Assembly: GCA_022766945.1 (NCBI GenBank)
Contig: JALEOU010000069.1
Coordinates: forward strand, 102,376 to 166,375
Source: Fusicatenibacter sp.
GTDB lineage: Bacteria; Bacillota; Clostridia; Lachnospirales; Lachnospiraceae
Direction: 5' to 3'
Length of the DNA: 64,000 bases
The notes below the pieces were generated by a model. That model was given only the letters and a program-made list of their open reading frames with translations, made no database searches and was not told the origin of the DNA. Shown here one piece after another: positions 56,650 through 64,000 of the stretch. The first letter of the stretch is position 1; each line of letters starts with the position of its first letter. The position numbers and the translations under genes were made by a program.

Positions 56650-56704
56650 TGTTCAGATAGCAACGGACACTGTGCAGAAAACAGATCTCGACGCAGACGC
56701 GCTT
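56650..56704 (+). repeat. Dispersed 55-bp repeat, copy 2
   Basis: Inverted copy of 24,983-25,037 (51 of 55 identical, no gaps). It lies 11 bp past the hemolysin III stop on the opposite strand. The rest of the region 56,495-56,714 holds no gene I can see. Confidence 0.8.
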
Positions 56705-56714
56705 CCTCTCAGTT

Positions 56715-57398
56715 CTAGATCGGCATCACAGCCACAAAAAAATACATCACAACAAAGTGACAGATGCTTCCTCCCATCACAAACAGATGGAAAATTTCGT
56801 GTGTTCCGAATTTTTTATGTCTTGCATTGAAAGCCGGAAGTTTCAGAGAGTAAATCACTCCGCCGATGGTATAAATAATGCCTCCTGCCAGGAGCCATCC
56901 AAAAGCAGGCCTCGAAAGTGCCTCAAACAATGGCTTAAATGCCAGCACACACAGCCATCCCATTGCGATATACAGCACTGAGGAAAACCATTTGGGGCAG
57001 TTAATCCAGAATGCTTTGATCAAAATGCCGCCAATCGCGGCAGCCCATACAAGGGCACAAAGAGTGATTCCAACTTTTCCGTGAAGAGCAATCAGACAAA
57101 CCGGTGTATAACTTCCTGCGATCAACACGGAAATCATCATATGATCCAGCTTTTTCAGGCGTTTGTTTACTTTTGCATTCACATCAAAGGTATGGTACAT
57201 CGTACTTGCACCGTACAGAAGAATCATGCTCAGCATAAAAATCGCCATAGCAATCATGTGGAGATGATCCGGTTCTCTGGCAGCTTTCAAAAGCAGCGGC
57301 AGGGAACCAACCACAGCCAACAGCAATGCAATTCCATGTGTGATGGCACTTCCGGGATCCTTAATTCCATTTTTTCTGATATATTTCATCAAAATCAC
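56715..57398 (-). CDS. Hemolysin III family (PAQR-like) membrane protein
   Basis: A 227-residue membrane protein with about seven helices, for example HGIALLLAVVGSLPLLLKAA, HMIAMAIFMLSMILLYGAST and VGITLCALVWAAAIGGILI. The conserved metal-binding set of the family is visible: Ser and His in GASTMYHTF and the C-terminal GTHEIFHLFVMGGSICHFVV with two His spaced four apart. Family members are related to adiponectin receptors and may be lipid-modifying hydrolases; the name hemolysin is historical. Confidence 0.9.
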   Translation of the reverse strand: MILMKYIRKNGIKDPGSAITHGIALLLAVVGSLPLLLKAAREPDHLHMIAMAIFMLSMILLYGASTMYHTFDVNAKVNKRLKKLDHMMISVLIAGSYTPVCLIALHGKVGITLCALVWAAAIGGILIKAFWINCPKWFSSVLYIAMGWLCVLAFKPLFEALSRPAFGWLLAGGIIYTIGGVIYSLKLPAFNARHKKFGTHEIFHLFVMGGSICHFVVMYFFVAVMPI

Positions 57399-57448
57399 CC
57401 CTTTATTTTAATACGTAGTTTTTATTACTACATGTTCTTGTTTTTTAT

Positions 57449-57476
57449 ATCATACCACGTATTTTAAAAATTACAA
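57449..57476 (-). promoter_or_regulatory. Promoter of the hemolysin III gene
   Basis: TTGTAA (57476-57471), 16-bp spacer, TATGAT (57454-57449). An inverted repeat GTAGT-N7-ACTAC lies downstream (57,415-57,431) and could be an operator. Confidence 0.5.
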
Positions 57477-57525
57477 GAGGTGAAAGATAAAATCTTTGAA
57501 AACTTATCGACAAATATCGCCAATC

Positions 57526-57792
57526 TTATACATTGCTGCCGCCTTGAATCAGCCGGAGCTTTTCTTTACGCGTCAGCTGTTTGATTTCCCACTCTCTTCT
57601 CATAGCCTCTTCCCTGCAGGAAAATTTTTCAAAATATACAAGTTTTACCGGCCTTCTGCTTTTTGTATATTTCGCCCCTTTCCCAAGATTATGAGCCGTT
57701 ATTCTCCGTTCCAGGTCTTTGGTCCATCCGGTATAGAGTGTCCCATCCCGACATTCCACAATATAGGTAAAATTATCTTCCTGTTCCGCCAT
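57526..57792 (-). CDS. GIY-YIG nuclease superfamily protein (UPF0213/YhbQ-like)
   Basis: An 88-residue single-domain protein. The motif pair NFTYIVECRDG and TLYTGWTKDLERRITAHN (the GIY-YIG variant Y-I-V and Y-T-G), a Lys/Arg-rich stretch and EAMRREWEIKQLTR with a conserved Glu are present. This small family has proposed DNA-repair or nuclease activity, not established for this branch. The ATG at 57792 follows GGAGAAAAA. It lies downstream of the fructokinase terminator. Confidence 0.9.
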   Translation of the reverse strand: MAEQEDNFTYIVECRDGTLYTGWTKDLERRITAHNLGKGAKYTKSRRPVKLVYFEKFSCREEAMRREWEIKQLTRKEKLRLIQGGSNV

Positions 57793-57801
57793 TTTTTCTC
57801 C

Positions 57802-57838
57802 AAAAAAAGGTTTCAAACTGCTCCTGCAGTTTGAAACC
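57802..57838 (-). terminator. Terminator of the manA-fructokinase operon
   Basis: GGTTTCAAACTGC (minus 57838-57826) and GCAGTTTGAAACC (57821-57809) pair over 13 bp, with a 4-base loop and a T7 run. Confidence 0.95.
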
Positions 57839-57863
57839 CCGGATTCTTTTCGCAATCTGTTAT

Positions 57864-58739
57864 TTACTGCAGAGCAAGCTCATCCACAGCCAGTTTCAGA
57901 GCACCCATGATACCCTGATTATCATTCAAGCTCGGAAGTACAATGTAGCTTTCCAGATCTTCCAGCTCTTTTGTCTTCAGATATCCATTCAGCTGACGTT
58001 TTACTTCCTCTCTTACCAGCGGCATCATATGCTCCTGATGCATTACACCGCCGCCAAGAACGATTCTCTGCGGAGAAAGCAGTAATATACAATCTACAAG
58101 CGCCTGACCAATGTAGTATGCTTCCATCTCCCATACTTCTTTTCGGTCGGCCAGTTCTACACCCTTTTTACCCCAACGCGCCTCGATGGCAGGACCTGCA
58201 GCCATGCCTTCCAGACAGGTATCATGATACGGACATTTGCCCTGGAACGTGTCATCCGGATGTTTTTTCAGCAGAATATGTCCGCCTTCCGGATGCAGCA
58301 TACCATGAAGAAGCTTGCCGTTCGAGATAATTCCCATGCCAACGCCGGTTCCGATCGTAATGTAAATGCTGTTCTCCAATCCTTTTGTGATACCCCAGGT
58401 AGCCTCACCCAAAGCAGATCCGTTGACATCCGTATCAAATCCGACCGGAATGTCAAGAGCTCTTGCAAATGCTCCCACAATATCATAATTTGCCCAGGCA
58501 AGTTTCGGTGTTGTTGTAATATATCCGTAGGTTTCTGATTTTCTGTTCAGATCAATCGGCCCAAAGCAGCCAATACCAAGTGCCTGAATATTTTTGTCCT
58601 TGAAGTAGTCGATCAACTTTGGAACTGTAATCTCGGGAGTTTCTGTGGGGATTGAAATCCTCTCATAAATTTCTCCGTTTGCATTTCCGATGGCACATAC
58701 CATCTTTGTTCCGCCTGCTTCCAGTGCTCCTAATTTCAT
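57864..58739 (-). CDS. ROK-family fructokinase
   Basis: A 291-residue kinase of the Bacillus ScrK/GmuE type. It has the ATP site LGALEAGGTKMVCAIG and the zinc site EGGHILLKKHPDDTFQGKCP, continuing to YHDTCLEG. This spaced His/Cys set is typical of that fructokinase group rather than of glucokinases. It follows manA by 17 bp, as expected for a mannose/fructose set giving fructose-6-P. Confidence 0.88.
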   Translation of the reverse strand: MKLGALEAGGTKMVCAIGNANGEIYERISIPTETPEITVPKLIDYFKDKNIQALGIGCFGPIDLNRKSETYGYITTTPKLAWANYDIVGAFARALDIPVGFDTDVNGSALGEATWGITKGLENSIYITIGTGVGMGIISNGKLLHGMLHPEGGHILLKKHPDDTFQGKCPYHDTCLEGMAAGPAIEARWGKKGVELADRKEVWEMEAYYIGQALVDCILLLSPQRIVLGGGVMHQEHMMPLVREEVKRQLNGYLKTKELEDLESYIVLPSLNDNQGIMGALKLAVDELALQ

Positions 58740-58756
58740 GTTATGTATCTCCTTTC

Positions 58757-59692
58757 TTATGCTTCAGGATTCGAGCAGATCATAGACAAATTTCCCTCGA
58801 ATCTGCAGTTGCCATAACCAGCCGGTATAATAAAATGAACTCCTTTTTTTACCGGAATCCCTTCCACGATTCCTTCACCGTCGATGATGCTTACATTGGT
58901 ATAATACTTCGCAAATTCTTTTGTAAACACTCCGTGAATATCATATTTGTCCACAGAATAGAATTGGCAGGTCACAAGATGCGTGTGATCTGCTCCCGGA
59001 AGTTCTTCCTTCACGATTTCCGTATCAGAAGGTACAAAAGGAGCTTCGATCACATCGATACTCTGTTCTACATGAAGCTGTCTGGGTTTTCCGTTCGACA
59101 GCCTGTCATAATCATATACACGATAGGTAATATCACTGCTCTGCTGCGTCTCAAGAATCAGTGTGCCACCTTTAATTGCATGGACACAGCCCGGATTAAT
59201 CTGGAAAAAGTCGCCCTTTTTCAGCGGAACTTTCCGGATGAAATCTGTCCATCTGTGATTTCGGATCATCTCCTCAACCTCAGCCTTATCCTTTGCATGA
59301 TGTCCGATGACGATTTCCGTGCCCGGCTCACAGTCCAGCACATACCAGCACTCCGTCTTGCCAAGTGATCCGTTTTCATGAACATTCGCATATGCATCAT
59401 CGGGATGTACCTGAATACTCAAATCCTTCTGTGCATCAATAATCTTAATCAACAAAGGGACCTGATCTCCTGGATATCCCCCAAACAGCTCAGGCTCCTC
59501 CCTCCAGAGTTCTCCGAGAGTCTTTCCGTCAAATCTTCCTCCGGAAATTTTTCCCATTCCATTGGCATGTCCGCTGATCGCCCAGCATTCTCCTGTCGTT
59601 TCACTTGGAATCTCATATCCAAACACGTCTCTCAGTTTTGAGCCGCCCCAGATTGCTTCCTTAAAAACCGGTTCCACAAATAAAAGTTCCAT
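58757..59692 (-). CDS. manA: Mannose-6-phosphate isomerase, class I
   Basis: Interconverts mannose-6-P and fructose-6-P. About 311 residues with the cupin zinc ligands in SIQVHPDDAYA (Gln, His), KTECWYVLD (Glu) and GCVHAIKGG (His). The FKEAIWGGSKLRDVFGYEI start is typical of short Firmicute enzymes. The ATG at 59692 is preferred over an upstream extension because AGGAGGAA precedes it. First gene of an operon with the fructokinase. Confidence 0.93.
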   Translation of the reverse strand: MELLFVEPVFKEAIWGGSKLRDVFGYEIPSETTGECWAISGHANGMGKISGGRFDGKTLGELWREEPELFGGYPGDQVPLLIKIIDAQKDLSIQVHPDDAYANVHENGSLGKTECWYVLDCEPGTEIVIGHHAKDKAEVEEMIRNHRWTDFIRKVPLKKGDFFQINPGCVHAIKGGTLILETQQSSDITYRVYDYDRLSNGKPRQLHVEQSIDVIEAPFVPSDTEIVKEELPGADHTHLVTCQFYSVDKYDIHGVFTKEFAKYYTNVSIIDGEGIVEGIPVKKGVHFIIPAGYGNCRFEGNLSMICSNPEA

Positions 59693-59841
59693 TCTTTCCT
59701 CCTCCTGATCTTCGTCTTCTCTAAAGATCAAAATCAAGCCTCACCTAATTCCTATTTTACCTGATAATCACCTAAAGCGGAAGCCCTTAAATAAAAAAAA
59801 TACCATCTGAACAGTTACATAACGTCACAATTTTATGTAAA

Positions 59842-59869
59842 GCCAGCCGCTTTTTTAAGGACGGCCGGC
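59842..59869 (-). terminator. Hairpin downstream of the spoIIQ-like gene
   Basis: Minus-strand GCCGGCCG (59869-59862) pairs with CGGCTGGC (59849-59842), followed by TTTACATAAAATT. A probable terminator. Confidence 0.6.
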
Positions 59870-59880
59870 ATCTATTTTAA

Positions 59881-59968
59881 GCAATCGAAGAAGAAATGTA
59901 TGGTACTTCACTCAAATATTCAAACCTCCGGTACATGATTCGATTGCGAATCTTGTTTCTACATTTCT
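59881..59968. other. Interleaved inverted repeats, possible pseudoknot
   Basis: GCAATCGAA (59881-59889) pairs with TTCGATTGC (59939-59947). AGAAATGTA (59892-59900) pairs with TACATTTCT (59960-59968). The order A-B-A'-B' is that of an H-type pseudoknot. It lies between the spoIIQ-like gene and manA. Confidence 0.45.
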
Positions 59969-60023
59969 CTCTACACCATATCATACGCTCCAAATTGGAA
60001 AATGTGCAGGTCCCCTCCGTTTT

Positions 60024-60851
60024 CTATTCTGTCTCAGGCGGCAGATAGAGCATCGGATCCAGTGTCTTGCCATCTTTTTTCAGCTGGAAATACAAATTGC
60101 TTCCCTCTTTGACATAATACTTTGTCGGTTCCGCAATTGTACCGATCTGTGTTCCCGCCTCAAGCTGCTGCCCAATTTCCAGACTGACATCTTTTAGCTG
60201 ACCGTATACAGCCTGATAACCATTTCCCATATTCATCGTAACGGTTGTGCCGGTTCGCGCATCCTCCTCGATCAGAACGACTTCACTATCCGCTACCGTT
60301 CTCACCGGTGTTCCCTCTGCTGCTCCCAGAACTACCCCTGGATTGCACTGATAGAGATCCAGTGTCGGGAAATACACTGTGTTCTCCATACTGTAGGGAA
60401 TGAGAACCGTGGTTCCTTCCGCCGGCAGTTCCAAAACCGTTCCTTCGTTAAAGTCCAGAGCAAAGTTTACTGCATTTCCTGCAGTCTCAACTGTATTTTC
60501 TCCGTTTCCATCCAGAGTTTCCTGTGCAGCTTCTGTTTTTTCTCCTTCTTCTGTATCCGATGCCTCATTCTGGACGATGATCTGTCCTTCTGCTCCGCCC
60601 GATGTCTCCTGTACAGAGTCTGCCCCATCGCTCTTTTCTGTCTCGCTGATTTCTTCCGACAAAGCGGCTGTCATCTCATCTTCGCCGCTTTCCGATTGAT
60701 TTTCCATCGCTGTACTGCTCTGATATTCTGTTTCCGTTCCTTCCTCTGTCGTGTGTTCGGACTGATTCCACGTGATCACTCCGCCTGCAATCATTGCTGC
60801 GAGTGCCGCTGTAATCACACCGATCCGATACTTGTTTCTTCTCGTTCTCAT
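60024..60851 (-). CDS. SpoIIQ-like peptidase-fold (M23) sporulation protein
   Basis: About 275 residues: a short basic N-terminus, one membrane helix (IGVITAALAAMIAGGVITW), an acidic Ser/Thr/Glu-rich stretch of some 100 residues and a C-terminal LytM/M23 domain (GTTVTMNMGNGYQAVYGQL). Active M23 enzymes have His in IDHGNGY and YGHL; here the places read MNMGNGY and YGQL, so zinc binding is lost. This fits a structural SpoIIQ role in the engulfment channel with SpoIIIAH. It follows spoIID, as in Clostridia. GAGGTGA precedes the start. Confidence 0.82.
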   Translation of the reverse strand: MRTRRNKYRIGVITAALAAMIAGGVITWNQSEHTTEEGTETEYQSSTAMENQSESGEDEMTAALSEEISETEKSDGADSVQETSGGAEGQIIVQNEASDTEEGEKTEAAQETLDGNGENTVETAGNAVNFALDFNEGTVLELPAEGTTVLIPYSMENTVYFPTLDLYQCNPGVVLGAAEGTPVRTVADSEVVLIEEDARTGTTVTMNMGNGYQAVYGQLKDVSLEIGQQLEAGTQIGTIAEPTKYYVKEGSNLYFQLKKDGKTLDPMLYLPPETE

Positions 60852-60909
60852 ATTCTTCACCTCTGCCAATACATGATAAGATTTCGTACACTCATAGGAT
60901 TGCCTTTTT

Positions 60910-61791
60910 TCAGAAATCTATACATGTAAGCTCTGCTTCTGGAAAATAAAAACGAAGAATCTCCTGATAATCTGCTCCTTCCTTTGCCAGAACTGACGCA
61001 CCATACTGACACAAACCCATTCCATGCCCAACGCCCTGACACACAAAACGGACATTCTCATTTTCAAACTGAATGTAAAAACAGGATGAGGAAAGCCCCA
61101 TTACCTTGCGAAAACGTTCTCCGGAAAGCATGGTATTCCCCACCCGAATTATCATCACGTATCCTGCCGAGTCCCTGGAACAAATCTCAATCTGCTCCTC
61201 CAATGCGCCCTCTGTTATCTCTCCTGTTTCTCTGTACAGCTTCTCCTCTACTTCCTGTGAGCTTTTCGTAACTGCAGACAGATAATCCGGTCCGTCCAGA
61301 TCACAACTGTTTTCCACTTGGGTAAGCCATCCGTAAGAACAATCCGAAAACACTTCGATTCCGTCTCTGGTGCTTCCGTTTCCCGCAAGAAAATAGGCAC
61401 CTTCCACCACTTCTCCACAGTAACTAAGTACAACGTTCTCTGTTTCCCTAGCTGCCTTTTCGCAAATTTTCATGCTCTCACAAAATTCCGTCTCTTCCCA
61501 TCCCAGTCTTTTTTGTTTCTGCCAAATCTCCTGATACAGTTCTTCCTTCGTGTCTCCCTGTTCCAGTCTTTTCTGATATCGGCTCCGAATCAGAACCGTC
61601 TGTGCCTTTACAGCTTCAAACGGGTAACCAAAAGGAATTTCCAGAACTGCTTCCTGTGCCAAAAGCAGTTCCATTTCCTCCCCCTGATTCGTTTTTTGTA
61701 AGGTTCCGCCGCCTGATACCAGCGCCGTTATTATCGGTATGATCATGCAGCCCAAAATCCCTTTTCCAAAAATACTTCCCAATTTCTTCAC
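60910..61791 (-). CDS. spoIID: SpoIID-like sporulation lytic transglycosylase
   Basis: A 293-residue protein with an N-terminal membrane anchor (GILGCMIIPIITALVSGGG). The SpoIID segment begins with LEIPFGYPFEAVKAQTVLIR, in which the Glu before Ile-Pro matches the catalytic Glu of the family. The C-terminal CQGVGHGMGLCQYGASVLAK is the classic SpoIID/LytB signature. Works in peptidoglycan remodelling during engulfment with SpoIIP and SpoIIM. GTG start at 61791. Its upstream neighbour is a dead MoxR gene, so the promoter lies in that remnant. Sigma-E control is expected but no clear box was found. Confidence 0.88.
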   Translation of the reverse strand: MKKLGSIFGKGILGCMIIPIITALVSGGGTLQKTNQGEEMELLLAQEAVLEIPFGYPFEAVKAQTVLIRSRYQKRLEQGDTKEELYQEIWQKQKRLGWEETEFCESMKICEKAARETENVVLSYCGEVVEGAYFLAGNGSTRDGIEVFSDCSYGWLTQVENSCDLDGPDYLSAVTKSSQEVEEKLYRETGEITEGALEEQIEICSRDSAGYVMIIRVGNTMLSGERFRKVMGLSSSCFYIQFENENVRFVCQGVGHGMGLCQYGASVLAKEGADYQEILRFYFPEAELTCIDF

Positions 61792-61979
61792 TTTTCATAC
61801 CGCCGTGCCTTCACTCGCTTACTTTATCTTATGACAACGGTGTTCCGAAACACAGTCCATATTTCCACCACAACTTTTCCCATCCTTTTTGTTCTGTTTT
61901 CCCGGAAAACGATGCGTTTTCCGGCTGTCCATTGGGTGAATATCCACCACTTTGTACTGTTTCTGAAGAGTTATCCACA

Positions 61980-62409
61980 TTATTTCCCATCTCCGTGGAT
62001 AACTCGGGAGATTCCAACCTCTACCATCTGGTGTTCTCCGGTAGCCTGAACCAGACGAACCAGATACTCATACACTGTATCATGGATAAAAATCTCCGAT
62101 ACCTCACAGCGCAAAACAATCAGATCTTTTGCACAAATTACCGGTTTCTTTTTGATACATTGAAAATCCGGTGATGTCGACCAGAAGTACATCCAGTGTA
62201 AACTGAATTCGATTCTGCTTCAGTTTCCTGGCTTTTGAAAAAGCCAAGGCCATCGTTGTTTTACCGACTCCCGGTATGTCGTCCAGCAGAATATGACCTC
62301 CCGCCAGGATTGCAGTCATCATTTTTATAATAATCTCGTCTTTTCCTATTACTGCTTTTTTGACTTCCTCACAGATTCAAAGCGCCGTTTCATTATGCAT
62401 CTCTTTCAT
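61980..62409 (-). pseudogene. Broken MoxR-type AAA+ ATPase gene
   Basis: From ATG 62409 the frame reads MKEMHNETAL, then an in-frame TGA (62377-62379), then ICEEVKKAVIGKDEIIIKMM and the Walker A region LDDIPGVGKTTMALAF, all characteristic of MoxR ATPases. After DITGFSMYQKETG the frame changes. The next recognisable part is EVSEIFIHDTVYEYLVRLVQ, from the C-terminal lid region, in another frame. The Walker B, sensor and roughly 130 residues between are missing. One stop, one frameshift and a large internal deletion make it non-functional. Confidence 0.88.
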
Positions 62410-62464
62410 CCGATTTTACTCCCCTCTTAACGCTCCTCTTTTTCAATACTGGTGCAAATACGAA

Positions 62465-62503
62465 AAAATGAGAGAACGTCTCTTTCTTTTGTTCTCTCAT
62501 TTT
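62465..62503 (-). terminator. Terminator of the carboxypeptidase gene
   Basis: AAAATGAGAGAAC (minus 62503-62491) and GTTCTCTCATTTT (62477-62465) pair over 13 bp, followed by TT. Confidence 0.9.
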
Positions 62504-62512
62504 TCATGCAGA

Positions 62513-63568
62513 TTATTCCGTTAATCTTCCATACGCCGTAATCGCATCCCTGATATTTGCGGTATCAGAACCAGATGCCGTCATGGCGCCTGCGGTGACC
62601 AGTATGTACTCTTTCTCATTGAATTTTGCAAAACTTACAAGACACTGACCGGCTTCATCCGTATACCCTGTTTTTCCGCCTTCAATGAGAGCACCGTTAT
62701 CCAGTGTTGTGCTCAGCTGATAATCACTGAATTTCCCAAACATCGTACTGTATACTGTGATCCCCTCGGAATGTCCGGATAATGCTTCTGTGGTATATCT
62801 GGAAGTTGAAATGATCGTGCGGAAGGTATCGTTCTCCAGACAGTAATCCATCAGTTTTGCAATATCCTGACAAGTGGAAAAATGATCTTCCTGATGCAGT
62901 CCTGTACAATTTACAAAATGCGTTCCCGACATACCAAGTTCTGCAGCCTTATCATTCATCATCTGTACAAATTCTTCTTCGGACCCACCGATTTTCTGTG
63001 CCAGTGTCAGACATGCATCTGCTCCGGAAGGAAGAAGCACCCCATAGAGAAGCGAGCGAACTGTTACCTTCTCATAGGGATAAAATCCTGCCACAGAAGC
63101 TCCCTGCTCCGTCAGAGCAGTAAAAATTTCTTCCGGTACCGTAATCGTCTCATCCAGATTCGGAAGCTTCTCGATTGCGACTATTGCCGTCATGATCTTT
63201 GTCATAGATGCCGGATAAATTTGATCTTCGCCTCCAAGATCCATCACAACCGCCATATCTTCCCTTCGTACCATATAAGCATAACTGCTGTTTAATCCGT
63301 CAGAGGAAATCTGCTCTATCTGCTGTACTTCCTGTGTCGGCTCCGGAGTCGGGGTTTCCGTAATTTCCGGCTGTTCCACTTCGATCTCGCTTTGCTGCTG
63401 TACCTCTGATTTCTGATTTTCCATGGATATATCTGCAGTATTTTCCCCGCTGTTTGTCTGATCTCTCATCTTACTTCCCAGATAAACCATAGCACCAGCT
63501 ACAAGAACCAGTAAAATACAAAGCACGATCGTGGAAATGATCTGTTTTCTCTTTCTTTTGCGTCTCAT
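62513..63568 (-). CDS. D-alanyl-D-alanine carboxypeptidase (low-molecular-weight PBP)
   Basis: Trims the terminal D-Ala from peptidoglycan stem peptides. The 351-residue protein has a basic start and one membrane helix (IISTIVLCILLVLVAGAMVY), a Glu/Pro/Thr-rich linker (about 50-85), and the serine-peptidase S11 motifs: SMTK with Ser121, a second motif in LLPSGADACL (Ser-Gly-Ala rather than the more usual Ser-x-Asn) and KTG in IEGGKTGYTDEAGQCL. The S11 domain occupies residues 95-345. Membrane anchoring at the N-terminus differs from DacA, which has a C-terminal anchor. Confidence 0.92.
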   Translation of the reverse strand: MRRKRKRKQIISTIVLCILLVLVAGAMVYLGSKMRDQTNSGENTADISMENQKSEVQQQSEIEVEQPEITETPTPEPTQEVQQIEQISSDGLNSSYAYMVRREDMAVVMDLGGEDQIYPASMTKIMTAIVAIEKLPNLDETITVPEEIFTALTEQGASVAGFYPYEKVTVRSLLYGVLLPSGADACLTLAQKIGGSEEEFVQMMNDKAAELGMSGTHFVNCTGLHQEDHFSTCQDIAKLMDYCLENDTFRTIISTSRYTTEALSGHSEGITVYSTMFGKFSDYQLSTTLDNGALIEGGKTGYTDEAGQCLVSFAKFNEKEYILVTAGAMTASGSDTANIRDAITAYGRLTE

Positions 63569-63683
63569 ACTTCTTCCTCCATAGGACCGGCAGAATTACA
63601 AAATCGCTGCAATCCTTCAGCCCAGCCTTTAAACTTACTATCTAGAGTTGCCCAATAAATGAGCTGACTGCTGCGATAAAAAA

Positions 63684-63712
63684 AGTATAACCTATTTTTA
63701 GTAACCCTTCAA
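63684..63712 (-). promoter_or_regulatory. Promoter of the carboxypeptidase gene
   Basis: TTGAAG (63712-63707), 17-bp spacer, TATACT (63689-63684). Confidence 0.7.
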
Positions 63713-63732
63713 TAACAAAAATCTGCGATTTA

Positions 63733-63780
63733 CAAAAAAGAACCCTGCAAGCTATATCATCAACTTGCAAGGTTCTTTTA
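63733..63780 (-). terminator. Terminator of the tRNA cluster
   Basis: AGAACCTTGCAAG (minus 63776-63764) and CTTGCAGGGTTCT (63751-63739) pair with one mismatch, followed by a T-run. Confidence 0.9.
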
Positions 63781-63784
63781 TTCA

Positions 63785-63857
63785 TGAAGCATCGGGGATT
63801 CGAACCCCGGACAACTTGATTAAAAGTCAAGTGCTCTACCGACTGAGCTAATGCTCC
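63785..63857 (-). tRNA. tRNA-Lys (TTT)
   Basis: A 73-nt cloverleaf. Acceptor GGAGCAT pairs with ATGCTTC (one G-T), the D arm is GCTCAGTCGGTAGAGC, the anticodon loop CTTTTAA gives TTT, and the T arm is CGGGGTTCGAATCCCCG. CCA is not encoded. Confidence 0.97.
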
Positions 63858-63862
63858 AAAAA

Positions 63863-63935
<73 letters not shown>

Positions 63936-63941
63936 ATGAAG

Positions 63942-64000
<59 letters not shown>

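Noticed and set aside
62104..62322. A 72-codon Walker-A protein as a functional gene
   Set aside because: It is only the surviving middle of the broken MoxR gene: the upstream part is cut by a stop and the rest is out of frame.

Overview
The window looks like one chromosomal segment of a spore-forming, anaerobic, low-to-mid GC Firmicute. It most resembles a gut Lachnospiraceae of the Blautia type. Reasons: SpoIID and SpoIIQ-like sporulation proteins, a RicT/PSP1 protein next to holB, an S-box (SAM-I) riboswitch in front of metK, a phosphoketolase, a CBS-type pyrophosphatase, ATPase-less Lpl-type sugar ABC transporters, and Bacillota-style sigma-A promoters and Shine-Dalgarno sequences. The genus assignment is an inference.

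Layout. 1-10.5 kb: housekeeping genes on the minus strand (rsmI, a TrmN6-like methylase, ricT, holB, a guanylate-kinase-like gene, a DUF308 membrane protein, ftsH), then a TetR regulator and a two-component system. Decayed gene remnants lie at both ends of this block. 10.7-11.8 kb: an XRE/TPR regulator. 11.9-16.7 kb: a compact minus-strand operon of two TIM-barrel sugar isomerase/epimerase-like proteins, two Gfo/Idh/MocA dehydrogenases and a ThuA-like protein, divergent from an AraC regulator. This set resembles oxidative (3-keto) glycoside metabolism. An unrecognised membrane-anchored protein with an apparent one-base frameshift follows. 18.8-25.6 kb: metK with its riboswitch, phosphoketolase, murA and shikimate kinase. 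25.8-30.8 kb: sugar ABC transporter 1 and a PfkB sugar kinase. 30.9-36 kb: gdhA, a flavin reductase, a CBS/DRTGG pyrophosphatase and an S1-domain protein.

36-56 kb is a large carbohydrate locus built around a divergent promoter region near 46.8-47.0 kb. The minus arm carries transporter 2, a ROK repressor, a ROK kinase, GH4, nagB and GH2. The plus arm carries GH3, GH30, a DUF4091 protein and a uroporphyrinogen-decarboxylase-like protein. A second UroD-like gene, an AraC regulator and an SGNH hydrolase follow. A near-identical 19-bp AT-rich repeat sits just downstream of each divergent promoter and is a good candidate operator. The likely logic is import of oligosaccharides, hydrolysis by GH2/GH3/GH4/GH30, phosphorylation by ROK kinases and entry into glycolysis through NagB. 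Phosphoketolase, ManA and the ScrK-type kinase elsewhere in the window would take up the sugar phosphates.

56.7-64 kb: hemolysin III, a GIY-YIG protein, a ROK fructokinase, manA, the spoIID-spoIIQ pair, a clearly dead MoxR AAA ATPase, a D-Ala-D-Ala carboxypeptidase and a tRNA cluster (initiator Met, Phe, Lys). A 55-bp dispersed repeat occurs at 24,983 and, inverted, at 56,650 with 51/55 identity. No CRISPR array, prophage, transposase or rRNA gene was seen.
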